Assembly: GCF_020171945.1 (NCBI RefSeq)
Contig: NZ_JAIVAP010000003.1
Location: 55,412 to 119,411 of the forward strand
Length of the DNA: 64,000 bases
Direction: 5' to 3'
Source: Bacillus infantis
Lineage (GTDB): Bacteria; Bacillota; Bacilli; Bacillales; Cytobacillaceae
Shown: positions 25,938 through 33,496 of the stretch, piece by piece
How positions within the stretch are numbered: position 1 is the stretch's first letter
Layout: every line of letters starts with the position of its first letter
Made by a program: the position numbers and the translations under genes
The notes under the pieces: generated by a model
Told to the model about the DNA's origin: nothing
Databases searched by the model: none
The model's input: only the letters and a program-made list of their open reading frames with translations

Positions 25938-27179
25938 ATGAATGGATTGTACCGCGATCGTCGCTTCTGCTTTATTGTTGCTGCCAATATTCTGTCTTCC
26001 ATCGGGTCTGGGATTACCATGATTGCCATTCCCTGGCTGCTTGCATCCGGCGCAAACGGCGGGAAGGTTTTCGGCTATGCGGCCATAGCCATGACCATCA
26101 TTAATTTTGCTGTTACACCGTTTTTGGGGCAGCTGATTGACCGCTTTTCCCGCAAAAGGATTCTGTTGTTCGGGGAAGGAGCAGGCTTTATCATCATCGC
26201 TGCTTTTTCTGCAGCCGGCTATTTTGGACTCGGTTATGAAACAGTTCATCTAATCATTCTGTACGGGGCTGGAAGCCTTTATTATACATTGTTTTATCCC
26301 GCCATCTTTGCATTCAACCAGGAAATTTTCGACCCTTCCCACTATAGAAGGCTTAATGGCGCCATGGAGATTCAGGGCCAGCTTTCAAGTGTAGCAGCGG
26401 GGGCGTTTGCAGCGGCCATCATATCCACTGTCCCTCTTGAGCGGATACTGCTGATTGATGCTTTGACCTATTTGGGAGCATTGGGGCTGTTTTGGCTGAT
26501 TCCTTATACTTCAGGAGAAAAGTCTGTTAAGCAGCAGGGGACAGTGAAGGCTGGAGGCGGTCTTTTGTATCTGAAAGCAAGGCCGGCGCTGTTTGTCTTC
26601 CTCTTTGCTTCGATGATGCCTTTTATTGGCGTAATGGTGACCAATTACCTTTTCCCTGTTTATATTGCGGATATTCTGCAGGCAGATGCTTCGGTATATG
26701 GAACCCAAAGCATGATCTACGGGATAGGAGCCGCATTTGCCGGACTCGCTGTTCCAGCCATCGCTTCCCGGTGGGGCAATGAAAGGTCGATCATTCTGAC
26801 GATCGGTGCCTATACAGCAGCCATTTCGGTTATTGTCTTTATAAAAGATGTTCCTGTCTTCTTATCCTTGGCCATCTTCCTGGCCTTTGGCAATGCGGGA
26901 ACAAGGGTGGCAAGGAATGCGCTTATGATGGAAATGGTGCCCAATCATCTGATTGGCAGGACAGACAGCCTGTTCCGTTCCATGGGCCTTTTGATCCGGA
27001 CTCTGCTCCTGGTTGTTTTTACCGGGCTGTCAGGAGCCCCAAGCATAGCATTCAGTTTTTATATTTTATCCTTCCTGCTCATTTTTTCATTCGCAGCGGC
27101 TGTTATAGCAGGAAAGCTGCTGTTCCAGGAAGGACAACCGGAGAAATCAATAGGGGAAGCAAAGGAAAACACGGCCTGA
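25938..27179 (+). CDS. MFS transporter, multidrug-type
   Basis: Membrane protein of 413 residues with about 12 hydrophobic helices. The MFS signature between helices 2 and 3 is recognisable as GQLIDRFSRKRILLFGE near residue 65. The ANILSSIGSGITMIAIPWL start resembles the MFS_3 (enterobactin exporter/macrolide efflux-like) branch. The substrate cannot be predicted. AAGGAAAAAGC serves as a ribosome site, 9 nt after the azoreductase stop. It ends at a terminator shared with the convergent yhdB. Confidence 0.85.
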   Translation: MNGLYRDRRFCFIVAANILSSIGSGITMIAIPWLLASGANGGKVFGYAAIAMTIINFAVTPFLGQLIDRFSRKRILLFGEGAGFIIIAAFSAAGYFGLGYETVHLIILYGAGSLYYTLFYPAIFAFNQEIFDPSHYRRLNGAMEIQGQLSSVAAGAFAAAIISTVPLERILLIDALTYLGALGLFWLIPYTSGEKSVKQQGTVKAGGGLLYLKARPALFVFLFASMMPFIGVMVTNYLFPVYIADILQADASVYGTQSMIYGIGAAFAGLAVPAIASRWGNERSIILTIGAYTAAISVIVFIKDVPVFLSLAIFLAFGNAGTRVARNALMMEMVPNHLIGRTDSLFRSMGLLIRTLLLVVFTGLSGAPSIAFSFYILSFLLIFSFAAAVIAGKLLFQEGQPEKSIGEAKENTA

Positions 27180-27195
27180 ATGACCGTGTTTTTTT
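27167..27195. terminator. Terminator between the MFS gene and yhdB
   Basis: AAAACACGG (27167-27175) overlaps the end of the MFS gene and pairs with CCGTGTTTT (27184-27192), followed by more T residues. The A-rich left side makes it usable for the convergent gene as well. Confidence 0.85.
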
Positions 27196-27205
27196 GGTGG
27201 AATCC

Positions 27206-27454
27206 TTATATAGACAGAGGCTCCTTAAACAGGCTCTCCTCTGAAATTTCATTGGCATGATCGATATATCTCAGCAAAGAATACAAATGCTTTTCAATCA
27301 TAGAATAATCTTTTTCAAAGTTATACGCATGCAGGAAATGCTCGATTTTCTTTGAAAGGAACTGGTCCTGGGTTCGGACCATCAATATCAGGAGATTATC
27401 CCATTCCGAACGGTGTGTATAGTACAGCGCCCGGTCATAATCGACTTTATTCAT
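27206..27454 (-). CDS. yhdB: YhdB-family protein
   Basis: Small soluble protein of 82 residues beginning MNKVDYDRALYYTHRSEWDN, rich in aromatic and charged residues and probably all helical. ATG 27454 was chosen because AGGAGGG precedes it with good spacing; the frame runs 34 codons further upstream without a ribosome site. Length, sequence and place next to yhdC match Bacillus YhdB, which has no known function. Confidence 0.75.
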   Translation of the reverse strand: MNKVDYDRALYYTHRSEWDNLLILMVRTQDQFLSKKIEHFLHAYNFEKDYSMIEKHLYSLLRYIDHANEISEESLFKEPLSI

Positions 27455-27666
27455 CTGGCTCACCCTCCTATGTTGAGGAGATGATATTAGTTTGCGCCCT
27501 TCCGTACAGAATTCTCTCAGCAAATGTTGGTCTTCCTGATACAGCGCGGTTCTCATCTTTTACCTGCATATGAACTGTCAGTACCGGATACTTTCCTGCA
27601 GGAAATGACTATGTATAAAGGCTGCTTTCCTGAAGAAAGCTAATGAAAAAGATGGAGGTCCAAAAC

Positions 27667-27987
27667 ATGAAAAAACATTTCCTGTCTCTGCTGCTTTTTG
27701 GATTTTTATTATCAGCATTCGCTTCTCCTGCAGCCCTGGCTGTTCAAAAGCCTGATTATGAAAAGTTCGGCCGCATTGCCACTGCTGTTATCAAAGAGGA
27801 CTATCCCGGGGAAGAAGTCGTTGACTACCAGTACCAGGGGCGCCAGGCTTTGTCAGAGAATACGGCAGCAGACCTGTTCGAGTTTCAGGTAAAAGAAGGC
27901 CAGAAAACGAAGACAGTCGTCATAAGGGTGTCGCATGATACTGTTAATGATAAACTGATCAGCTTATCTGTGGAAGAGAAAAAGTAG
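27667..27987 (+). CDS. yhdC: Secreted DUF3889 protein (YhdC-like)
   Basis: Exported protein of 106 residues. A signal peptide (KKHFLSLLLFGFLLSAFASPAALA) is followed by a compact domain: YEKFGRIATAVIKEDYPGEEVVDYQYQ. The family (DUF3889) contains small extracytoplasmic proteins of unknown role. ATG 27667 was chosen: GGAGG lies 8 nt upstream, and an ATG at 27643 has none. It is divergent from yhdB, the same arrangement as yhdB-yhdC in B. subtilis. Confidence 0.75.
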   Translation: MKKHFLSLLLFGFLLSAFASPAALAVQKPDYEKFGRIATAVIKEDYPGEEVVDYQYQGRQALSENTAADLFEFQVKEGQKTKTVVIRVSHDTVNDKLISLSVEEKK

Positions 27988-28082
27988 ACCACCAAGGGGC
28001 TCCGGATGCAGGGTCCCTTTTTATTGATTCATCAATCCCGTCCTTCTCTCATAAATTGAGATAAGAACATAAAGGAGGAGAG

Positions 28083-29501
28083 ATGATGAGAGACACCGAC
28101 CGCAAAGGCCTCGAGCATGCCATACAAGAAATAACCGAGATTGCCACGGGTTTCGGCTTGGATTTTTATCCGATGCGGTATGAAATATGCCCTGCCGATA
28201 TCATTTATACATTTGGCGCCTACGGGATGCCTACACGATTTTCCCACTGGAGCTTTGGCAAGCAGTTCTATAAGATGAAGCTCCATTATGACCTTGGCCT
28301 TTCAAAAATATATGAGCTTGTCATCAATTCAGATCCCTGCTACGCATTTCTGCTTGATTCGAATTCACTGATCCAGAATAAACTGATTGTTGCCCACGTC
28401 CTTGCCCACTGCGACTTTTTCAAAAATAATATCCGTTTTCAGAACACAAAAAGGGATATGGTGGAGAGCATGTCTGCAACAGCAGAAAGGATCCGCCAGT
28501 ATGAAATCGAGCATGGAAAGCATGAGGTGGAAACCTTCCTGGATGCTGTGCTTGCCATCGAAGAACATATCGATCCAAGCCTGATGCGGCCGAAGCTTGC
28601 CTGGAGCGCCGAAGATCTTGAATATGAGGAAGATGAGGCGCCGGCTGCGACTCCTTACGATGATCTCTGGAATCTGGACAGCAGGAGCAAAAAGAAGCCG
28701 GAGAAGAAAAAGAAAACGAAGAAAATTCCGCCGCAGCCCGAGAAGGACCTTCTGCTGTTTATTGAATCATACAGCCGGGAGCTCTCAGACTGGCAGCGTG
28801 ATATCCTGACGATGATGCGTGAGGAAATGCTGTATTTCTGGCCGCAGCTGGAAACGAAAATCATGAACGAAGGCTGGGCTTCCTACTGGCATCAAAGAAT
28901 CCTTCGGGAATTGGATCTGACCAGCGATGAATCGATTGAATTTGCGAAGCTGAATGCAGGGGTGGTGCAGCCTTCGCGGACAAATATCAATCCATATTAT
29001 CTTGGCCTGAAAATTTTTGAAGATATTGAAGACCGCTATGACAATCCTACAGAGGAAATGAAAAAGCGGGGCGTCCAAAGCGGATCAGGCAGGGAGAAGA
29101 TGTTTGAAGTGCGCGAAGTTGAATCAGATATTTCCTTCCTGCGCAATTATTTGACAAAAGATCTGGTGATGCGGGAGGATATGTATCTGTTCCAGAAGCA
29201 GGGCAAGGATTACAAAATCGTCGACAAAGGCTGGGAAGAAGTCAGGGACCAGCTTGTCAGCATGAGGGTCAATGGGGGATTCCCGTACTTAACAGTCGTA
29301 GACGGAGATTATCTGAAAAATGGAGAGCTGTACCTAAAGCACGGATTTGAAGGAATTGAACTTGATCTGAAGTATCTTGAGAAAGTGCTACCTTACGTTC
29401 ATCAGCTTTGGGGGCGCAATGTCAACTTGGAAACAATCGTCGAGGGGAAGCAGATGCTGTTTACTTATGATGGGAAGGGGATACACAGGAAATATTTGTA
29501 G
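28083..29501 (+). CDS. spoVR: Stage V sporulation protein R (SpoVR family)
   Basis: Soluble protein of 472 residues, matching SpoVR, which affects spore cortex formation; its biochemistry is not settled. Family landmarks are [36 protein letters not shown] (near 21-57), [13 protein letters not shown] near 106, [11 protein letters not shown] near 264 and the C-terminal [18 protein letters not shown], all shown in part only. An unusually lysine-rich linker ([15 protein letters not shown]) lies near residue 205. AAAGGAGGAGAG precedes two adjacent ATG codons at 28083 and 28086. It is monocistronic; a sporulation promoter was not identified. Confidence 0.92.
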   Translation: MMRDTDRKGLEHAIQEITEIATGFGLDFYPMRYEICPADIIYTFGAYGMPTRFSHWSFGKQFYKMKLHYDLGLSKIYELVINSDPCYAFLLDSNSLIQNKLIVAHVLAHCDFFKNNIRFQNTKRDMVESMSATAERIRQYEIEHGKHEVETFLDAVLAIEEHIDPSLMRPKLAWSAEDLEYEEDEAPAATPYDDLWNLDSRSKKKPEKKKKTKKIPPQPEKDLLLFIESYSRELSDWQRDILTMMREEMLYFWPQLETKIMNEGWASYWHQRILRELDLTSDESIEFAKLNAGVVQPSRTNINPYYLGLKIFEDIEDRYDNPTEEMKKRGVQSGSGREKMFEVREVESDISFLRNYLTKDLVMREDMYLFQKQGKDYKIVDKGWEEVRDQLVSMRVNGGFPYLTVVDGDYLKNGELYLKHGFEGIELDLKYLEKVLPYVHQLWGRNVNLETIVEGKQMLFTYDGKGIHRKYL

Positions 29502-29516
29502 GCATAAAAAAACAAA

Positions 29517-29543
29517 AAAGGGAGCCGTTTGGCTTCTTTTTTT
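29517..29543 (+). terminator. Terminator after spoVR
   Basis: AAGGGAGCC, GTTT loop, GGCTTCTTTTTTTTT; the stem includes G-U pairs but the nine-T tail is strong. Confidence 0.7.
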
Positions 29544-29626
29544 TTGCAGTATCCTGTGGGAAAAAGGATTTATAGGGAAATTAACCGAAATGTGCTTCTA
29601 AAAAGAAAAAATGGAGGTGCAAATCC

Positions 29627-29923
29627 ATGAAGAAGAGGAGCATATATTTATTTGGAGCTGCAGTGTTACTGGCAGTTTTATTATTCATGACCAATCCTTC
29701 AAAACAGGACTATCTGGAATTCAGTGAAAAGCAAACTGGAGAACCGCTTCCAGCAATCGTTCTAGCAGAGAGAACGAATTTTCTCTTATTTTCAGTTTAT
29801 ACGCCAAATGTCCATCATGAACAGGGTATCACACATTTGGGGATCTTCAGCAGTTTTTATCAGTTATCTGATGGTCAATTTGATGACTCCTGGCGAATGA
29901 AGTTGCTTGATTTTTTCAAGTGA
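29627..29923 (+). CDS. Small membrane-anchored protein, DUF4359-like
   Basis: Protein of 98 residues with one N-terminal membrane segment (SIYLFGAAVLLAVLLFMT) followed by NPSKQDYLEFSEKQ, the short motif that makes me think of the DUF4359 family. The rest is probably outside the membrane and includes LLFSVYTPN. GGAGG precedes the ATG with good spacing. Function unknown. The 260 nt after it contain no gene other than the ars promoter region. Confidence 0.6.
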   Translation: MKKRSIYLFGAAVLLAVLLFMTNPSKQDYLEFSEKQTGEPLPAIVLAERTNFLLFSVYTPNVHHEQGITHLGIFSSFYQLSDGQFDDSWRMKLLDFFK

Positions 29924-30096
29924 AATCTATTTGCATGTCATTTCTTTTTTCTGGGCCTCCATAAGGCAGAGGAAAGCATCCATCAATATCAGCTCCATTG
30001 AAAAGCTCAGTTTTAAAAGGGTATGAAAGCTATGGGAAGTCAAGCACATCAACACCTTTTTGTTTTAATTGAATAATTGCAAACCTAAGGTTACAC

Positions 30097-30180
30097 CAAA
30101 GAAAAGCGGAAACCCATTGCTTTTTTATATATAAGCATACTATTATATAAGCAATTGGTTATATTATAACTGGAGGTGTT
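30097..30180 (+). promoter_or_regulatory. Promoter/operator region of the ars operon
   Basis: Just before arsR lies a very AT-rich stretch with TATATAAGCA repeated at a 16-nt interval (about 30127 and 30143), followed by GGTTATATTATAAC, an imperfect dyad. ArsR-type repressors usually bind such dyads over the -10 region. The exact -10 and -35 elements are ambiguous (TTGCTT-N18-TATTAT is one option). Confidence 0.4.
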
Positions 30181-30184
30181 CAAC

Positions 30185-30529
30185 TTGGAGGAAGTCAAGG
30201 CAGACCTTGATAAAGCAGCAGGCATCCTAAAATTATTTGGCGATAAAACCCGCCTTACGATGGTGAAGATGCTCGACACCAATGATTATTGTGTCTGTGA
30301 ATTTACCGGGATTTTTCAAATGAGCCAGCCTGCTGTCAGCCAGCATCTTAGAAAACTCAAGGATGCCGGGATTGTGAAAGAGGCCAGGAGAGGACAGTGG
30401 ATCATCTACTCCCTCAATAAGGAAAGTGATTTTTATCCTTTCATTGCGAGCCTTCTCCAGCATCTCCCCAGCCAGGATTATAAACTAAAAGAACTTGAGG
30501 AACAGGGGCTCAGGATTTCCTGTGACTAA
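30185..30529 (+). CDS. arsR: ArsR-family arsenic-responsive repressor
   Basis: Winged-helix metalloid sensor of 114 residues that should repress the ars operon until As(III) or Sb(III) binds. The ligand site is the CVC motif (Cys36, Cys38) at the start of the recognition region, in NDYCVCEFTGIFQMSQPAVSQH. TTG 30185 was chosen because GGAGG lies 8 nt upstream; a GTG at 30176 would overlap the ribosome site. arsB begins 15 nt after its stop. First gene of arsR-arsB-arsC. Confidence 0.92.
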   Translation: MEEVKADLDKAAGILKLFGDKTRLTMVKMLDTNDYCVCEFTGIFQMSQPAVSQHLRKLKDAGIVKEARRGQWIIYSLNKESDFYPFIASLLQHLPSQDYKLKELEEQGLRISCD

Positions 30530-30544
30530 TAGGGGGACAGCAGT

Positions 30545-31840
30545 TTGACATCGGTCATATTAGCAGCATTGATATTTTTATTTACGCTGATCATGGTCAT
30601 TTGGCAGCCAAAAGGCCTGTCAATTGGCTGGTCGGCATGCGGCGGCGCGATTCTCGCCTTAATTGCCGGCGTTGTTGACTTCGGAGACGTACTGGATGTA
30701 ACATCAATCGTCTGGAATGCAACTCTCGCTTTTATTGCGATCATTATCATCTCACTCATCCTGGATGAGATTGGTTTCTTCGAGTGGTCCGCCCTTCATA
30801 TGGCAAGGGCCGCGAAGGGCAGCGGTGTCCGCATGTTTATCTATATCAGCATTCTCGGGGCCTTGGTGGCAGCCTTTTTTGCGAACGATGGAGCCGCACT
30901 CATCTTGACACCGATTGTCCTGGCAATGGTGCGGAATCTGAACTTGAATGAAAAGATGGTGTTTCCATTCATCATCGCCAGCGGTTTTATAGCGGACACG
31001 ACCTCTTTGCCCTTAGTCGTGAGCAATTTGGTGAATATCGTTTCAGCCGACTTTTTCGGAATCGGGTTTGCGGAGTTTGCATCAAGGATGATCATTCCGA
31101 ATTTCTTTTCATTAGGAGCCAGCATCCTGGTCCTATATCTTTTCTTTAGAAAAAGCATCCCGAAACAATATGATCTCTCCCAGCTAAAGAAACCGTCTGA
31201 AGCAATCAAAGACCAGGGGATGTTCCGCCTTTCATGGATTGTACTGGGCGTTTTATTGGCCGGCTATTTTGCCAGTGAATTTATAGGAGTCCCGGTATCC
31301 TTTATTGCCGGCATCATTGCCATCTTCTTTTTGCTTATGGCAAGGCGGAGTCCGGCGGTACAGACCAAAACGGTCATTAAGGGGGCTCCATGGGCCATTG
31401 TTTTCTTTTCAATCGGCATGTATGTTGTTGTCTACGGACTGCGGAATGCCGGGCTGACAGATGTACTGGCTGATGTGATTCAATTGGCAGCTGATCAAGG
31501 CTTATTTGCAGCAACGATCGGAATGGGCTTTATTGCCGCTATTCTCTCATCTGTAATGAACAACATGCCAACCGTCATGATAGACGCACTGGCAATTGCA
31601 GAAACGGATACCAGCGGAACCATCAGGGAGGCACTCATTTATGCGAATGTCATCGGTTCTGACCTTGGACCTAAAATCACGCCGATCGGTTCGCTTGCTA
31701 CACTTCTTTGGCTTCATGTATTATCCCTGAAAGGAGTCAGGATTTCCTGGGGAACCTATTTCAAGACAGGGATTATCCTGACCATCCCGACATTATTTAT
31801 TACATTGGCCGGCTTATATATCTGGCTGCTCATACTATAA
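30545..31840 (+). CDS. arsB: Arsenite efflux permease ArsB
   Basis: Membrane antiporter of 431 residues with about 12 transmembrane helices that expels arsenite or antimonite. Family landmarks are [20 protein letters not shown] near residue 115, [21 protein letters not shown] near 142 and [17 protein letters not shown] near 338. It belongs to the ArsB/NhaD class and not Acr3. The start is TTG with GGGGG 7 nt before it. It lies between arsR and arsC in a single operon. Confidence 0.93.
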   Translation: MTSVILAALIFLFTLIMVIWQPKGLSIGWSACGGAILALIAGVVDFGDVLDVTSIVWNATLAFIAIIIISLILDEIGFFEWSALHMARAAKGSGVRMFIYISILGALVAAFFANDGAALILTPIVLAMVRNLNLNEKMVFPFIIASGFIADTTSLPLVVSNLVNIVSADFFGIGFAEFASRMIIPNFFSLGASILVLYLFFRKSIPKQYDLSQLKKPSEAIKDQGMFRLSWIVLGVLLAGYFASEFIGVPVSFIAGIIAIFFLLMARRSPAVQTKTVIKGAPWAIVFFSIGMYVVVYGLRNAGLTDVLADVIQLAADQGLFAATIGMGFIAAILSSVMNNMPTVMIDALAIAETDTSGTIREALIYANVIGSDLGPKITPIGSLATLLWLHVLSLKGVRISWGTYFKTGIILTIPTLFITLAGLYIWLLIL

Positions 31841-31867
31841 TATTAAACAACAAAGGAGACCTGACAT

Positions 31868-32287
31868 ATGTCTAAAAAAACAATTTACTTCCTATGCACC
31901 GGAAACTCATGCAGAAGCCAGATGGCTGAAGGATGGGCCAAAAAATATTTGGGCGAGGACTGGAACGTATATAGTGCGGGTATTGAAGCGCATGGGCTGA
32001 ATCCCAACGCAGTAAAAGCTATGAAGGAAGCGGACATTGATATTTCCAGCCAGACATCAGATATCATCGACACGGAAATCCTGAACAATGCTGACCTCGT
32101 CGTTACACTTTGCGGCGATGCAGCAGATAAATGCCCAATGACTCCGCCTCATGTAAAACGCGAGCACTGGGGCTTTGATGACCCTGCCAAAGCGGAAGGA
32201 ACAGACGAGGAAAAATGGGCATTTTTCCAGCGTGTGCGTGATGAGATAGGAGATCGCATCAAAATGTTCAGCGAAACTGGCGTTTGA
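31868..32287 (+). CDS. arsC: Arsenate reductase, thioredoxin-coupled
   Basis: Reduces arsenate to arsenite for export by ArsB. 139 residues with the low-molecular-weight phosphatase fold: P-loop Cys10-TGNS-Cys15-R, and the relay cysteines Cys82 and Cys89 in LCGDAADKC. These are the three catalytic cysteines of the S. aureus pI258/B. subtilis class, which is regenerated by thioredoxin; a thioredoxin reductase gene lies 5 kb downstream. AAAGGAG precedes the ATG. Ends the ars operon. Its stop is TGA, which shows UGA is used as an ordinary stop here. Confidence 0.95.
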   Translation: MSKKTIYFLCTGNSCRSQMAEGWAKKYLGEDWNVYSAGIEAHGLNPNAVKAMKEADIDISSQTSDIIDTEILNNADLVVTLCGDAADKCPMTPPHVKREHWGFDDPAKAEGTDEEKWAFFQRVRDEIGDRIKMFSETGV

Positions 32288-32359
32288 GTCAAGCTCAGGT
32301 TTTTGCTTAAGTAACAAATGTAAAAATGAAGGCACATCCTTGTTAAAATGCAAAAATAG

Positions 32360-32398
32360 AAAGCACACATCTGCAGTTCAGATGTGTGCTTTTCTTTT
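32360..32398. terminator. Bidirectional terminator between arsC and the PCYCGC gene
   Basis: AAAGCACACATCTG (32360-32373) and CAGATGTGTGCTTT (32379-32392) form a perfect 14-bp stem, with A- and T-rich flanks on both sides. Confidence 0.92.
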
Positions 32399-32411
32399 GC
32401 CATCAAAGCTT

Positions 32412-32903
32412 TTACACTTCAGGCATCGGGGTAGGAGTCGATTCGATTCCTGTCCCTTTATATTTTTCATCGATCATAGTACGGATATCCTTAAGAGATG
32501 TCCCTTTATTAAATTCTGATTTAGCCTCACGGGCTATGTCTACACAGACCCCTCAGCCAAAGCCCATTGTATCAAGGGAAACGGTGTCGCCGTTTACGCT
32601 GTCAACAAAGCAATTAGTATTGCTTTCGTGGCCATCTTCCTCGTAGCAGCCGCAATAGCATGGCATATAATTAAGTACCTCGGGATGCTCGACTGCAAAC
32701 TGATAAGCTTCCAGTATTTCAGGGCTGTCTGTGTAAGTGGTCACGGCCGCCCAATCATTGCTTCCTAAGGTATAAGTTAATTCCGGGGCACTCTGGTTCT
32801 TATGTTCACCTGAATGGCCTGCATGTGAAGAGTCTTCCTCTGCAGAAGAACATCCAGCAGCCAGCATGATGGCAGCAAGAATGGGGAAAATAGATTTCTT
32901 CAT
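32412..32903 (-). CDS. PCYCGC-motif lipoprotein with in-frame UGA (probable selenocysteine)
   Basis: Lipoprotein with signal ending LAAGC (Cys18), a His-containing stretch, then the signature PCYCGC at residues 81-86 and a further Cys98. Codon 117 is TGA (32555-32553). Reading through adds GVCVDIAREAKSEFNKGTSL and on to a TAA at 32414-32412, 163 residues in all. The extension is the normal PCYCGC-family C-terminus, where I expect CGVC; here it would be Sec117-G-V-Cys120. A hairpin AGCC-CGTGA-GGCT begins 17 nt after the TGA. PCYCGC proteins are cysteine-rich surface proteins, probably metal-binding, without known biochemistry. If UGA is a stop, the product is only 116 residues. It is divergent from cadC-cadA. 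Confidence 0.8.
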
Positions 32904-33064
32904 TGAACCTCCCTCTCTCTTAAATCTTCTATTACTATGCTAGCATACAAAAAAACCTCTCAATGAAACAATCCCTATTGAACTAATGTCAGAAAGGATT
33001 TTTGCTTTTTCAAAAAATAGACACATAATTCCCAGGAGTTTTAACAGAACATTCAAGCAAATGA

Positions 33065-33114
33065 TTGACCGTTTGGCGAAATTTGCATAAACTAATAATC
33101 AAATATATGTTTGA
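33065..33114 (+). promoter_or_regulatory. cadC-cadA promoter and CadC-type operator
   Basis: TTGACC (33065-33070), 17-nt spacer, TAAACT (33088-33093). Directly downstream is the inverted repeat TCAAATATATGTTTGA (33099-33114), which resembles the cad operator of plasmid pI258 as I remember it. Repression of the promoter by CadC in the absence of metal is therefore expected. Confidence 0.65.
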
Positions 33115-33133
33115 ATGTTGAGGTGATGCTTTG

Positions 33134-33496
33134 ATGCAGAATGACATTTGTGAAGTAAAATGCGTTGATGAAGTAAAAGTTAAACGTATAAAGAATAGCA
33201 TTGAAAAAGAAAATACACAGGCAGTTGCGCAATTATTTAAGGCGCTGTCCGATGATACCAGGGTTAAGATTGCTCTTTCCCTTTGCCATGAAGAGGAACT
33301 GTGCGTATGTGATGTTGCCAATATTGTCGGGAGTACGACTGCTACAGCCTCCCACCACTTGCGCCTGCTGCGCAATCTTGGGCTGGCAAAATACCGGAAA
33401 GAGGGCAAGCTTGTTTATTATTCCCTGGACGACGACCATGTGAAGCAGCTGATACGGATTGCCTTTGAACATCAGAAGGAGGTGGCAGGCCAATGA
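33134..33496 (+). CDS. cadC: CadC-type ArsR-family metal-responsive repressor
   Basis: Winged-helix repressor of 120 residues sensing Cd(II), Pb(II) or Zn(II). The ligand set of the CadC class is present: N-terminal Cys6 and Cys10 and the ELCVCDVA motif with Cys57 and Cys59. The recognition helix is TTATASHHLRLLRNLG. The start is ATG 33134 after GAGGTG; a TTG one codon earlier is possible. Its TGA overlaps the ATG of cadA by four bases, so repressor and pump are translated together. Confidence 0.9.
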   Translation: MQNDICEVKCVDEVKVKRIKNSIEKENTQAVAQLFKALSDDTRVKIALSLCHEEELCVCDVANIVGSTTATASHHLRLLRNLGLAKYRKEGKLVYYSLDDDHVKQLIRIAFEHQKEVAGQ

